Shown: positions 12,201 to 27,600, numbered from the stretch's first letter. The stretch is DNA of 64,000 nt from Euwallacea fornicatus (GCF_040115645.1 NW_027096009.1:1488001-1552000), one strand, 5' to 3'. Translations and numbers: made by a program. Notes: generated by a model from the letters alone, not told the origin.

Positions 12201-14861
12201 CGAGATTTTGAAGATGTCACAACACATCATGATTGCATCTTGATGAATTTCCAAGACAAATAGTACTTTATATGGTCAAACACAAAACTTTTGTGACTTT
12301 TCACACTTTGTAGATCGATAACTTCAGCAAATGAGCACCAAATTTGTTAAACAAAGTGTCAAATTAATCAGCTCGACGAGATCTTTAAAATAACACAACA
12401 CATCATGATTGCATCTTGATGAATTTCCAAGACAAATAGTACTTTATGTGCTCAAACACAAAACTTTTGTGACTTTTCACACTTTGTAGATCGATAACTT
12501 CGGCAAATTAGGACCAAATTTGTTAAACAAAGTGTCAAATTAATCAGCACGACGAGATCTTTAAAATAACACAACACATCATGATTGCATCTTGATGAAT
12601 TTCCATGAAAAATAGTACTTTATGTGCTCAAACACACAACTTTTGTGACTTTTCAAACTTTGAAGCTCGATAACTTCGGCAAATAAGAACCAAATTTGTT
12701 AAACAAAGTGTCAAATTAATCAGCTCGACGAGATCTTTAAAATGACACAACACATCATGATTGCCTCTTGATGAATTTCCAAGACAAAGAGTACTTTATG
12801 TGCTCAAACACACAACTTTTGTGACTTTTCAAACTTTGAAGCTCGATAACTTCGGTAAATTAGGACCAAATTTGTTAAACAAAGTGTCAAATTAATCAGC
12901 TCGACGAGATCTTTAAAATAACACAACAGATCATGATTGCATCTTGATGAATTTCCAAGACAAATAGTACTTTATGTGCTCAAACACCCAACTTTTGTGA
13001 CTTTTCAAACTTTGAAGCTCGATAACTTCGGCAAATTAGGACAAAATTTGTTAAACAAAGTGTCACATTAATCAGCTCGTCGAGATGTTTGAGACGTCAC
13101 AACAAATCATGATTGCATCTTGATGAATTTCCATGAAAAATAGTACTTTATATGCTCAAACACACAACTTTTGTGACTTTTCACACTTTGTAGATCGATA
13201 ACTTCAGCAAATGAGGACCAAATTTGTTAAACAAAGTGTCAAATTAATCAGCTCGACGAGATCTTTAAAATGACACAACACATCATGATTGCATCTTGAT
13301 GAATTTCCAAGACAAATAGTACTTTATGTGCTCAACCACACAACTTTTGTGACTTTTCAAACTTTGAGGCTCGATAACTTCGGTAAATTAGGACCAAATT
13401 TGTTAAACAAAGTGTCAAATTAATCAGCTCGACGAGATCTTTAAAATAACACAGCACATCATGATTGCATCTTAATGAATTTCCATGAAAAATAGTACTT
13501 TATATGTTCAAACACAAAACTTTTGTGACTTTTCACACTTTGTAGATCGATAACTTCAGCAAATGAGGATCAAATTTGTTAAACAAAGTGTCAAATTAAT
13601 CAGCTCGACGAGATCTTTAAAATAACACGGCACATCATGATTGCATCTTAATGAATTTCCATGAAAAATAGTACTTTATATGGTCAAACACAAAACTTTT
13701 GTGACTTTTCACACTTTGTAGATCGATAACTTCAGCAAATGAGTACCAAATTTGTTAAACAAAGTGTCACATTAATCAGCTCGACGAGATTTTGAAGATG
13801 TCACAACACATCATGATTGCATCTTGATGAATTTCCAAGACAAATAGTACTTTATGTGCTCAAACACACAACTTTTATGACTTTTCACACTTTGTAGATC
13901 GATAACTTCAGCAAATGAGTACCAAATTTGTTAAACAAAGTGTCAAATTAATCAGCTCGACGAGATCTTTAAAATGACACAACACATCATGATTGCATCT
14001 TGATGAATTTCCAAGACAAATAGTACTTTATGTGCTCAAACACACAACTTTTGTGACTTTTCAAACTTTGAGGCTCGATAACTTCGGTAAATTAGGACCA
14101 AATTTGTTAAACAAAGTGTCAAATTAATCAGCTCGACGAGATCTTTAAAATAACACAGCACATCATGATTGCATCTTAATGAATTTCCATGAAAAATAGT
14201 ACTTTATATGGTCAAACACAAAACTTTTGTGACTTTTCACACTTTGTAGATCGATAACTTCGGCAAATTAGGACCAAATTTGTTAAACAAAGTGTCAAAT
14301 TAATCAGCACGACGAGATCTTTAAAATAACACAACACATCATGATTGCATCTTGATGAATTTCCCAGACAAATAGTACTTTATGTGCTCAAACACACAAC
14401 TTTTGTGACTTTTCACACTTTGTAGATCGATAACTTCAGCAAATGAGTACCAAATTTGTTAAACAAAGTGTCAAATTAATCAGCTCGACGAGATCTTTAA
14501 AATGACACAACACATCATGATTGCATCTTGATGAATTTCCAAGACAAATAGTACTTTATGTGCTCAAACACACAACTTTTGTGACTTTTCAAACTTTGAG
14601 GCTCGATAACTTCGGTAAATTAGGACCAAATTTGTTAAACAAAGTGTCAAATTAATCAGCTCGACGAGATCTTTAAAATAACACAGCACATCATGATTGC
14701 ATCTTAATGAATTTCCATGAAAAATAGTACTTTATATGGTCAAACACAAAACTTTTGTGACTTTTCACACTTTGTAGATCGATAACTTCAGCAAATGAGG
14801 ATCAAATTTGTTAAACAAAGTGTCAAATTAATCAGCTTGACGAGATCTTTAAAATAACACG
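9292..14861 (+). repeat. Mixed family A stretch, no long duplicate delimited
   Basis: About 32 exact 176-base monomers. B-like centres occur near 10,612, 11,668 and 13,077. From about 13,480 a variant set appears that dominates further right: 'cttaatgaat' with 'ccatgaaaaatag', 'tatatggtc' and 'cacaaaac'. Odd single changes are 'ctctaagag' at 10,964, 'acttttctg' near 10,352, 'aaagagtac' near 12,787 and 'gcttgacgag' near 14,836. Nothing but satellite is present. Confidence 0.75.
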
Positions 14862-17781
14862 GCACATCATGATTGCATCTTAATGAATTTCCATGAAAAA
14901 TAGTACTTTATATGGTCAAACACAAAACTTTTGTGACTTTTCACACTTTGTAGATCGATAACTTCAGCAAATGAGTACCAAATTTGTTAAACAAAGTGTC
15001 ACATTAATCAGCTCGACGAGATTTTGAAGATGTCACAACACATCATGATTGCATCTTGATGAATTTCCAAGACAAATAGTACTTTATGTGCTCAAACACA
15101 CAACTTTTATGACTTTTCAAACTTTGATGCTCGATAACTTCGGCAAATGAGAACCAAATTTGTTAAACAAAGTGTCACATTAATCAGCTCGACGAGATTT
15201 TGAAGATGTCACAACACATCATGATTGCATCTTGATGAATTTCCAAGACAAATAGTACTTTATATGGTCAAACACAAAACTTTTGTGACTTTTCACACTT
15301 TGTAGATCGATAACTTCAGCAAATGAGCACCAAATTTGTTAAACAAAGTGTCACATTAATCAGCTCGACGAGATTTTGAAGATGTCACAACACATCATGA
15401 TTGCATCTTGATGAATTTCCAAGACAAATAGTACTTTATATGCTCAAACACACAACTTTTATGACTTTTCAAACTTTGAAGCTCGATAACTTCGGCAAAT
15501 GAGAACCAAATTTGTTAAACAAAGTGTCACATTAATCAGCTCGACGAGATTTTGAAGATGTCACAACACATCATGATTGCATCTTGATGAATTTCCAAGA
15601 CAAATAGTACTTTATATGCTCAAACACACAACTTTTATGACTTTTCAAACTTTGAGCTCGATAACTTCGGCAAATGAGAACCAAATTTGTTAAACAAAGT
15701 GTCAAATTAATCAGCTCGACGAGATCTTTAAAATAACACAACACATCATGATTGCCTCTTGATGAATTTCCATGAAAAATAGTACTTTATGTGCTCAAAC
15801 ACAAAACTTTTGTGACTTTTCACACTTTGTAGATCGATAACTTCAGCAAATGAGGATCAAATTTGTTAAACAAAGTGTCACATTAATCAGCTCGACGAGA
15901 CCTTTAAAATGACACAACACATCATGATTGCATCTTGATGAATTTCCATGAAAAATAGTACTTTATGTGCTCAAACACACAACTTTTGTGACTTTTCAAA
16001 TTTTGAGGCTCGATAACTTCGGTAAATTAGGACCAAATTTGTTAAACAAAGTGTCAAATTAATCAGCTCGACGAGATCTTTAAAATAACACAACACATCA
16101 TGATTGCATCTTGATGAATTTCCATGAAAAATAGTACTTTATGTGCTCAAACACCCAACTTTTGTGACTTTTCAAACTTTGAAGCTCGATAACTTCGGCA
16201 AATGAGAACCAAATTTGTTAATCAAAGTGTCAAATTAATCAGCTCGAAGAGACCTTTAAAATGACACAACACATCATGATTGCATCTTGATGAATTTCCA
16301 AGACAAATAGTACTTTATGTGCTCAAACACACAACTTTTATGACTTTTCAAACTTTGAAGCTCGATAACTTCGGTAAATTATGACCAAATTTGTTAAACA
16401 AAGTGTCAAATTAATCAGCTCGACGAGATCTTTAAAATAACACAACACATCATGATTGCATCTTGATGAATTTCCAAGACAAATAGTACTTTATGTGCTC
16501 AAACACACAACTTTTGTGACTTTTCAAACTTTGAGGCTCGATAACTTCGGTAAATTAGGACCAAATTTGTTAAACAAAGTGTCAAATTAATCAGCTCGAC
16601 GAGATCTTTAAAATAACACAGCACATCATGATTGCATCTTAATGAATTTCCATGAAAAATAGTACTTTATATGGTCAAACACAAAACTTTTGTGACTTTT
16701 CACACTTTGTAGATCGATAACTTCAGCAAATGAGTACCAAATTTGTTAAACAAAGTGTCACATTAATCAGCTCGACGAGATTTTGAAGATGTCACAACAC
16801 ATCATGATTGCATCTTGATGAATTTCCAAGACAAATAGTACTTTATGTGCTCAAACACACAACTTTTATGACTTTTCAAACTTTGATGCTCGATAACTTC
16901 GGCAAATGAGAACCAAATTTGTTAAACAAAGTGTCACATTAATCAGCTCGACGAGATTTTGAAGATGTCACAACACATCATGATTGCATCTTGATGAATT
17001 TCCAAGACAAATAGTACTTTATATGGTCAAACACAAAACTTTTGTGACTTTTCACACTTTGTAGATCGATAACTTCAGCAAATGAGCACCAAATTTGTTA
17101 AACAAAGTGTCACATTAATCAGCTCGACGAGATTTTGAAGATGTCACAACACATCATGATTGCATCTTGATGAATTTCCAAGACAAATAGTACTTTATAT
17201 GCTCAAACACACAACTTTTATGACTTTTCAAACTTTGAAGCTCGATAACTTCGGCAAATGAGAACCAAATTTGTTAAACAAAGTGTCACATTAATCAGCT
17301 CGACGAGATTTTGAAGATGTCACAACACATCATGATTGCATCTTGATGAATTTCCAAGACAAATAGTACTTTATATGCTCAAACACACAACTTTTATGAC
17401 TTTTCAAACTTTGAGCTCGATAACTTCGGCAAATGAGAACCAAATTTGTTAAACAAAGTGTCAAATTAATCAGCTCGACGAGATCTTTAAAATAACACAA
17501 CACATCATGATTGCCTCTTGATGAATTTCCATGAAAAATAGTACTTTATATGGTCAAACACAAAACTTTTGTGACTTTTCACACTTTGTAGATCGATAAC
17601 TTCAGCAAATGAGGATCAAATTTGTTAAACAAAGTGTCACATTAATCAGCTCGACGAGACCTTTAAAATGACACAACACATCATGATTGCATCTTGATGA
17701 ATTTCCATGAAAAATAGTACTTTATGTGCTCAAACACACAACTTTTGTGACTTTTCAAATTTTGAGGCTCGATAACTTCGG
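14862..17781 (+). repeat. Tandem 10-mer segment pair, period 1,759 bp
   Basis: Bases 14,862-16,022 recur at 16,621-17,781. The offset is ten monomers minus one base, because both copies carry the 'tttgagctcg' 1-base deletion (15,651 and 17,410). Other shared markers are 'gattgcctc', 'caaattttgagg' and 'ctttgatgctcg'. At least one difference is visible: 'gtgctc' near 15,791 against 'atggtc' near 17,549. The stretch between the copies (16,023-16,620) is ordinary family A with one 'ttaatcaaag' unit. Confidence 0.82.
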
Positions 17782-20277
17782 CAAATGAGAACCAAATTTG
17801 TTAAACAAAGTGTCACATTAATCAGCTCGTCGAGATGTTTGAGACGTCACAACAAATCATGATTGCATCTTGATGAATTTCCATGAAAAATAGTACTTTA
17901 TGTGCTCAAACACACAACTTTTGTGACTTTTCACACTTTGTAGATCGATAACTTCAGCAAATGAGGACCAAATTTGTTAAACAAAGTGTCAAATTAATCA
18001 GCTCGACGAGATCTTTAAAATGACACAACACATCATGATTGCATCTTGATGAATTTCCAAGACAAATAGTACTTTATGTGCTCAAACACACAACTTTTGT
18101 GACTTTTCAAACTTTGAGGCTCGATAACTTCGGTAAATTAGGACCAAATTTGTTAAACAAAGTGTCAAATTAATCAGCTCGACGAGATCTTTAAAATGAC
18201 ACAACACATCATGATTGCATCTTGATGAATTTCCAAGACAAATAGTACTTTATGTGCTCAAACACACAACTTTTGTGACTTTTCAAACTTTGAGGCTCGA
18301 TAACTTCAGCAAATGAGCACCAAATTTGTTAAACAAAGTGTCACATTAATCAGCTCGACGAGATTTTGAAGATGTCACAACACATCATGATTGCATCTTG
18401 ATGAATTTCCAAGACAAATAGTACTTTATATGCTCAAACACACAACTTTTATGACTTTTCAAACTTTGAAGCTCGATAACTTCGGCAAATGAGAACCAAA
18501 TTTGTTAAACAAAGTGTCACATTAATCAGCTCGACGAGATTTTGAAGATGTCACAACACATCATGATTGCATCTTGATGAATTTCCAAGACAAATAGTAC
18601 TTTATATGCTCAAACACACAACTTTTATGACTTTTCAAACTTTGAGCTCGATAACTTCGGCAAATGAGAACCAAATTTGTTAAACAAAGTGTCAAATTAA
18701 TCAGCTCGACGAGATCTTTAAAATAACACAACACATCATGATTGCATCTTAATGAATTTCCATGAAAAATAGTACTTTATATGGTCAAACACAAAACTTT
18801 TGTGACTTTTCACACTTTGTAGATCGATAACTTCAGCAAATGAGGATCAAATTTGTTAAACAAAGTGTCACATTAATCAGCTCGACGAGACCTTTAAAAT
18901 GACACAACACATCATGATTGCATCTTGATGAATTTCCATGAAAAATAGTACTTTATGTGCTCAAACACACAACTTTTGTGACTTTTCAAACTTTGAGGCT
19001 CGATAACTTCGGTAAATTAGAACCAAATTTGTTAAACAAAGTGTCAAATTAATCAGCTCGAAGAGACCTTTAAAATGACACAACACATCATGATTGCATC
19101 TTGATGAATTTCCAAGACAAATAGTACTTTATATGCTCAAACACACAACTTTTATGACTTTTCAAACTTTGAAGCTCGATAACTTCGGCAAATGAGAACC
19201 AAATTTGTTAAACAAAGTGTCAAATTAATCAGCTCGACGAGATCTTTAAAATAACACAACACATCATGATTGCATCTTGATGAATTTCCATGAAAAATAG
19301 TACTTTATGTGCTCAAACACACAACTTTTATGACTTTTCAAACTTTTAGCTCGATAACTTCGGCAAATGAGAACCAAATTTGTTAAACAAAGTGTCAAAT
19401 TAATCAGCTCGACGAGATCTTTAAAATAACACAACACATCATGATTGCGTCTTAATGAATTTCCATGAAAAATAGTACTTTATATGGTCAAACACAAAAC
19501 TTTTGTGACTTTTCACACTTTGTAGATCGATAACTTCAGCAAATGAGGATCAAATTTGTTAAACAAAGTGTCACATTAATCAGCTCGACGAGACCTTTAA
19601 AATGACACAACACATCATGATTGCATCTTGATGAATTTCCATGAAAAATAGTACTTTATGTGCTCAAACACACAACTTTTGTGACTTTTCAAATTTTGAG
19701 GCTCGATAACTTCGGTAAATTAGGACCAAATTTGTTAAACAAAGTGTCAAATTAATCAGCTCGACGAGATCTTTAAAATAACACAACACATCATGATTGC
19801 ATCTTGATGAATTTCCAAGACAAATAGTACTTTATATGCTCAAACACACAACTTTTATGACTTTTCAAACTTTGAAGCTCGATAACTTCGGCAAATGAGA
19901 ACCAAATTTGTTAAACAAAGTGTCACATTAATCAGCTCGTCGAGATGTTTGAGACGTCACAACAAATCATGATTGCATCTTGATGAATTTCCATGAAAAA
20001 TAGTACTTTATGTGCTCAAACACACAACTTTTGTGACTTTTCAAACTTTGAAGCTCGATAACTTCGGCAAATGAGAACCAAATTTGTTAAACAAAGTGTC
20101 ACATTAATCAGCTCGACGAGATTTTGAAGATGTCACAACACATCATGATTGCATCTTGATGAATTTCCAAGACAAATAGTACTTTATATGCTCAAACACA
20201 CAACTTTTATGACTTTTCAAACTTTGAGCTCGATAACTTCGGCAAATGAGAACCAAATTTGTTAAACAAAGTGTCAA

Positions 20278-21450
20278 ATTAATCAGCTCGACGAGATCTT
20301 TAAAATAACACAACACATCATGATTGCATCTTAATGAATTTCCATGAAAAATAGTACTTTATATGGTCAAACACAAAACTTTTGTGACTTTTCACACTTT
20401 GTAGATCGATAACTTCAGCAAATGAGGATCAAATTTGTTAAACAAAGTGTCAAATTAATCAGCTCGACGAGATCTTTAAAATAACACAACACATCATGAT
20501 TGCATCTTAATGAATTTCCATGAAAAATAGTACTTTATATGGTCAAACACAAAACTTTTGTGACTTTTCACACTTTGTAGATCGATAACTTCAGCAAATG
20601 AGGATCAAATTTGTTAAACAAAGTGTCAAATTAATCAGCTCGACGAGATCTTTAAAATGACACAACACATCATGATTGCATCTTGATGAATTTCCAAGAC
20701 AAATAGTACTTTATATGCTCAAACACACAACTTTTATGACTTTTCACACTTTGTAGATCGATAACTTCAGCAAATGAGGATCAAATTTGTTAAACAAAGT
20801 GTCAAATTAATCAGCTCGACGAGATCTTTAAAATGACACAACACATCATGATTGCCTCTTGATGAATTTCCAAGACAAATAGTACTTTATGTGCTCAAAC
20901 ACCCAACTTTTGTGACTTTTCAAACTTTGAAGCTCGATAACTTCGGCAAATTAGGACCAAATTTGTTAAACAAAGTGTCACATTAATCAGCTCGACGAGA
21001 TCTTTAAAATAACACAACACATCATGATTGCATCTTAATGAATTTCCATGAAAAATAGTACTTTATATGGTCAAACACAAAACTTTTGTGACTTTTCACA
21101 CTTTGTAGATCGATAACTTCAGCAAATGAGGATCAAATTTGTTAAACAAAGTGTCAAATTAATCAGCTCGACGAGATCTTTAAAATAACACAACACATCA
21201 TGATTGCATCTTAATGAATTTCCATGAAAAATAGTACTTTATATGGTCAAACACAAAACTTTTGTGACTTTTCACACTTTGTAGATCGATAACTTCAGCA
21301 AATGAGGATCAAATTTGTTAAACAAAGTGTCAAATTAATCAGCTCGACGAGATCTTTAAAATGACACAACACATCATGATTGCATCTTGATGAATTTCCA
21401 AGACAAATAGTACTTTATATGCTCAAACACACAACTTTTATGACTTTTCA
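20278..21450 (+). repeat. Tandem 4-mer segment pair, period 704 bp
   Basis: Bases 20,278-20,746 match 20,982-21,450 at an offset of four monomers. Each copy has two successive 'taatgaatttcc' / 'tatatggtc' / 'gaggatcaaat' units followed by an 'aaaatgacac' unit. The copies part where one tail reads 'cacactttgtag' and the other 'caaactttgaag'. Confidence 0.78.
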
Positions 21451-22310
21451 AACTTTGAAGCTCGATAACTTCGGCAAATGAGAACCAAATTTGTTAAACA
21501 AAGTGTCACATTAATCAGCTCGACGAGATTTTGAAGATGTCACAACACATCATGATTGCATCTTGATGAATTTCCAAGACAAATAGTACTTTATATGCTC
21601 AAACACACAACTTTTATGACTTTTCAAACTTTGAGCTCGATAACTTCGGCAAATGAGAACCAAATTTGTTAAACAAAGTGTCAAATTAATCAGCTCGACG
21701 AGATCTTTAAAATAACACAACACATCATGATTGCATCTTAATGAATTTCCATGAAAAATAGTACTTTATATGGTCAAACACAAAACTTTTGTGACTTTTC
21801 ACACTTTGTAGATCGATAACTTCAGCAAATGAGGATCAAATTTGTTAAACAAAGTGTCACATTAATCAGCTCGACGAGACCTTTAAAATGACACAACACA
21901 TCATGATTGCATCTTGATGAATTTCCATGAAAAATAGTACTTTATGTGCTCAAACACACAACTTTTGTGACTTTTCAAACTTTGAGGCTCGATAACTTCG
22001 GTAAATTAGGACCAAATTTGTTAAACAAAGTGTCATATTAATCAGCTCGACGAGATCTTTAAAATAACACAACACATCATGATTGCATCTTGATGAATTT
22101 CCATGAAAAATAGTACTTTATGTGCTCAAACACACAACTTTTGTGACTTTTCAAACTTTGAAGCTCGATAACTTCGGCAAATTAGGACCAAATTTGTTAA
22201 ACAAAGTGTCAAATTAATCAGCTCGACGAGATCTTTAAAATAACACAACACATCATGATTGCATCTTGATGAATTTCCATGAAAAATAGTACTTTATGTG
22301 CTCAAACACC

Positions 22311-23442
22311 CAACTTTTGTGACTTTTCAAACTTTGAAGCTCGATAACTTCGGCAAATGAGAACCAAATTTGTTAATCAAAGTGTCAAATTAATCAGCTC
22401 GAAGAGACCTTTAAAATGACACAACACATCATGATTGCATCTTGATGAATTTCCAAGACAAATAGTACTTTATGTGCTCAAACACACAACTTTTATGACT
22501 TTTCAAACTTTGAAGCTCGATAACTTCGGTAAATTAGGACCAAATTTGTTAAACAAAGTGTCAAATTAATCAGCTCGACGAGATCTTTAAAATAACACAA
22601 CACATCATGATTGCATCTTGATGAATTTCCAAGACAAATAGTACTTTATGTGCTCAAACACAAAACTTTTGTGACTTTTCACACTTTGTAGATCGATAAC
22701 TTCGGCAAATTAGGACCAAATTTGTTAAACAAAGTGTCAAATTAATCAGCACGACGAGATCTTTAAAATAACACAACACATCATGATTGCCTCTTGATGA
22801 ATTTCCAAGACAAATAGTACTTTATGTGCTCAAACACCCAACTTTTGTGACTTTTCAAACTTTGAAGCTCGATAACTTCGGCAAATTAGGACCAAATTTG
22901 TTAAACAAAGTGTCACATTAATCAGCTCGACGAGATTTTGAAGATGTCACAACACATCATGATTGCATCTTGATGAATTTCCAAGACAAATAGTACTTTA
23001 TATGCTCAAACACACAACTTTTATGACTTTTCAAACTTTTAGCTCGATAACTTCGGCAAATGAGAACCAAATTTGTTAAACAAAGTGTCAAATTAATCAG
23101 CTCGACGAGATCTTTAAAATAACACAACACATCATGATTGCGTCTTAATGAATTTCCATGAAAAATAGTACTTTATATGGTCAAACACAAAACTTTTGTG
23201 ACTTTTCACACTTTGTAGATCGATAACTTCAGCAAATGAGGATCAAATTTGTTAAACAAAGTGTCACATTAATCAGCTCGACGAGACCTTTAAAATGACA
23301 CAACACATCATGATTGCATCTTGATGAATTTCCATGAAAAATAGTACTTTATGTGCTCAAACACACAACTTTTGTGACTTTTCAAATTTTGAGGCTCGAT
23401 AACTTCGGTAAATTAGGACCAAATTTGTTAAACAAAGTGTCA
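22311..23442 (+). repeat. Dispersed segment S2, copy 1 (pairs with 33,043-34,174)
   Basis: About 1.13 kb recurring 10,732 bases downstream (61 monomers minus four 1-base deletions). Shared markers in order: 'ttgttaatcaaag', 'gaagagacc', 'gcacgacgag', 'gattgcctc', 'ttttagctcg', 'attgcgtctt' and 'caaattttgagg'. The copies diverge at unit base 42 ('cacatt' against 'caaatt'), where copy 1 runs into a B-like centre. Confidence 0.8.
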
Positions 23443-24616
23443 CATTAATCAGCTCGTCGAGATGTTTGAGACGTCACAACAAATCATGATTGCATCTTGA
23501 TGAATTTCCATGAAAAATAGTACTTTATGTGCTCAAACACACAACTTTTGTGACTTTTCACACTTTGTAGATCGATAACTTCAGCAAATGAGGACCAAAT
23601 TTGTTAAACAAAGTGTCAAATTAATCAGCTCGACGAGATCTTTAAAATGACACAACACATCATGATTGCATCTTGATGAATTTCCAAGACAAATAGTACT
23701 TTATGTGCTCAAACACACAACTTTTGTGACTTTTCAAACTTTGAGGCTCGATAACTTCAGCAAATGAGCACCAAATTTGTTAAACAAAGTGTCACATTAA
23801 TCAGCTCGACGAGATTTTGAAGATGTCACAACACATCATGATTGCATCTTGATGAATTTCCAAGACAAATAGTACTTTATATGCTCAAACACACAACTTT
23901 TATGACTTTTCAAACTTTGAAGCTCGATAACTTCGGCAAATGAGAACCAAATTTGTTAAACAAAGTGTCACATTAATCAGCTCGACGAGATTTTGAAGAT
24001 GTCACAACACATCATGATTGCATCTTGATGAATTTCCAAGACAAATAGTACTTTATATGCTCAAACACACAACTTTTATGACTTTTCAAACTTTGAGCTC
24101 GATAACTTCGGCAAATGAGAACCAAATTTGTTAAACAAAGTGTCAAATTAATCAGCTCGACGAGATCTTTAAAATAACACAACACATCATGATTGCATCT
24201 TAATGAATTTCCATGAAAAATAGTACTTTATATGGTCAAACACAAAACTTTTGTGACTTTTCACACTTTGTAGATCGATAACTTCAGCAAATGAGGATCA
24301 AATTTGTTAAACAAAGTGTCACATTAATCAGCTCGACGAGACCTTTAAAATGACACAACACATCATGATTGCATCTTGATGAATTTCCATGAAAAATAGT
24401 ACTTTATGTGCTCAAACACACAACTTTTGTGACTTTTCAAACTTTGAGGCTCGATAACTTCGGTAAATTAGGACCAAATTTGTTAAACAAAGTGTCATAT
24501 TAATCAGCTCGACGAGATCTTTAAAATAACACAACACATCATGATTGCATCTTGATGAATTTCCATGAAAAATAGTACTTTATGTGCTCAAACACACAAC
24601 TTTTGTGACTTTTCAA

Positions 24617-27600
24617 ACTTTGAAGCTCGATAACTTCGGCAAATTAGGACCAAATTTGTTAAACAAAGTGTCACATTAATCAGCTCGACGAGATTTTGAA
24701 GATGTCACAACACATCATGATTGCATCTTGATGAATTTCGAAGACAAATAGTACTTTATATGCTCAAACACACAACTTTTATGACTTTTCAAACTTTGAA
24801 GCTCGATAACTTCGGTAAATTAGGACCAAATTTGTTAAACAAAGTGTCAAATTAATCAGCTCGACGAGATCTTTAAAATAACACAACACATCATGATTGC
24901 ATCTTGATGAATTTCCATGAAAAATAGTACTTTATGTGCTCAAACACACAACTTTTGTGACTTTTCAAACTTTGAAGCTCGATAACTTCGGTAAATTAGG
25001 ACCAAATTTGTTAAACAAAGTGTCAAATTAATCAGCTCGACGAGATCTTTAAAATAACACAACACATCATGATTGCATCTTGATAAATTTCCATGAAAAA
25101 TAGTACTTTATGTGCTCAAACACACAACTTTTGTGACTTTTCAAACTTTGAAGCTCGATAACTTCGGTAAATTAGGTCCAAATTTGTTAAACAAAGTGTC
25201 AAATTAATCAGCTCGACGAGATCTTTAAAATAACACAACACATCATGATTGCATCTTGATGAATTTCCATGAAAAATAGTACTTTATGTGCTCAAACACA
25301 CAACTTTTGTGACTTTTCAAACTTTGAAGCTCGATAACTTCGGCAAATGAGAACCAAATTTGTTAATCAAAGTGTCAAATTAATCAGCTCGAAGAGACCT
25401 TTAAAATGACACAACACATCATGATTGCATCTTGATGAATTTCCAAGACAAATAGTACTTTATGTGCTCAAACACACAACTTTTGTGACTTTTCAAACTT
25501 TGAGGCTCGATAACTTCGGTAAATTAGGACCAAATTTGTTAAACAAAGTGTCAAATTAATCAGCTCGACGAGATCTTTAAAATAACACAGCACATCATGA
25601 TTGCATCTTAATGAATTTCCATGAAAAATAGTACTTTATATGGTCAAACACAAAACTTTTGTGACTTTTCACACTTTGTAGATCGATAACTTCAGCAAAT
25701 GAGCACCAAATTTGTTAAACAAAGTGTCACATTAATCAGCTCGACGAGATTTTGAAGATGTCACAACACATCATGATTGCATCTTGATGAATTTCCAAGA
25801 CAAATAGTACTTTATATGCTCAAACACACAACTTTTATGACTTTTCAAACTTTGAAGCTCGATAACTTCGGCAAATGAGAACCAAATTTGTTAAACAAAG
25901 TGTCACATTAATCAGCTCGACGAGATTTTGAAGATGTCACAACACATCATGATTGCATCTTGATGAATTTCCAAGACAAATAGTACTTTATGTGCTCAAA
26001 CACACAACTTTTGTGACTTTTCAAACTTTGAGGCTCGATAACTTCGGTAAATTAGGACCAAATTTGTTAAACAAAGTGTCAAATTAATCAGCTCGACGAG
26101 ATCTTTAAAATAACACAGCACATCATGATTGCATCTTAATGAATTTCCATGAAAAATAGTACTTTATATGGTCAAACACAAAACTTTTGTGACTTTTCAC
26201 ACTTTGTAGATCGATAACTTCAGCAAATGAGCACCAAATTTGTTAAACAAAGTGTCACATTAATCAGCTCGACGAGATTTTGAAGATGTCATAACACATC
26301 ATGATTGCATCTTGATGAATTTCCAAGACAAATAGTACTTTATATGCTCAAACACACAACTTTTATGACTTTTCAAACTTTGAAGCTCGATAACTTCGGC
26401 AAATGAGAACCAAATTTGTTAAACAAAGTGTCACATTAATCAGCTCGACGAGATTTTGAAGATGTCACAACACATCATGATTGCATCTTGATGAATTTCC
26501 AAGACAAATAGTACTTTATATGCTCAAACACACAACTTTTATGACTTTTCAAACTTTGAGCTCGATAACTTCGGCAAATGAGAACCAAATTTGTTAAACA
26601 AAGTGTCAAATTAATCAGCTCGACGAGATCTTTAAAATAACACAACACATCATGATTGCATCTTAATGAATTTCCATGAAAAATAGTACTTTATATGGTC
26701 AAACACAAAACTTTTGTGACTTTTCACACTTTGAAGCTCGATAACTTCGGCAAATTAGGACCAAATTTGTTAAACAAAGTGTCACATTAATCAGCTCGAC
26801 GAGATTTTGAAGATGTCACAACACATCATGATTGCATCTTGATGAATTTCGAAGACAAATAGTACTTTATATGCTCAAACACACAACTTTTATGACTTTT
26901 CAAACTTTGAAGCTCGATAACTTCGGTAAATTAGGACCAAATTTGTTAAACAAAGTGTCAAATTAATCAGCTCGACGAGATCTTTAAAATAACACAACAC
27001 ATCATGATTGCATCTTGATGAATTTCCATGAAAAATAGTACTTTATGTGCTCAAACACACAACTTTTGTGACTTTTCAAACTTTGAAGCTCGATAACTTC
27101 GGTAAATTAGGACCAAATTTGTTAAACAAAGTGTCAAATTAATCAGCTCGACGAGATCTTTAAAATAACACAACACATCATGATTGCATCTTGATAAATT
27201 TCCATGAAAAATAGTACTTTATGTGCTCAAACACACAACTTTTGTGACTTTTCAAACTTTGAAGCTCGATAACTTCGGTAAATTAGGTCCAAATTTGTTA
27301 AACAAAGTGTCAAATTAATCAGCTCGACGAGATCTTTAAAATAACACAACACATCATGATTGCATCTTGATGAATTTCCATGAAAAATAGTACTTTATGT
27401 GCTCAAACACACAACTTTTGTGACTTTTCAAACTTTGAAGCTCGATAACTTCGGCAAATGAGAACCAAATTTGTTAATCAAAGTGTCAAATTAATCAGCT
27501 CGAAGAGACCTTTAAAATGACACAACACATCATGATTGCATCTTGATGAATTTCCAAGACAAATAGTACTTTATGTGCTCAAACACACAACTTTTGTGAC

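Larger units (their letters stand above)
1..15663 (+). repeat. Exact 176-base lattice, 89 monomers (last one 175)
   Basis: Unit starts stay at 1 + 176n for 89 consecutive monomers. The next start falls at 15,664 rather than 15,665, because the 89th monomer reads 'tttgagctcg' instead of 'tttgaagctcg'. No other net indel is visible in this stretch. This zone is also richest in monomers with the B-like centre (ten in the first 8.9 kb). Between 9,292 and 14,861 I could not delimit a long high-order duplicate; that stretch is a mixture of A variants including 'gcacgacgag' (left palindrome arm changed) and 'aacacagcacatc'. Confidence 0.85.
17782..24616 (+). repeat. Reshuffled family A with several 175-base monomers
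   Basis: About 39 monomers, with 1-base deletions at the unit end near 18,641, 19,343, 20,223, 21,630, 23,038 and 24,092. Two spellings occur, 'tttgagctcg' and 'ttttagctcg'; the latter (19,343; 23,038) is followed each time by 'attgcgtctt', so these units are related by descent. B-like centres lie near 17,826, 19,936 and 23,452. A rare hybrid joint 'gaggctcgataacttcagc' occurs near 18,294 and 23,744. Confidence 0.78.
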
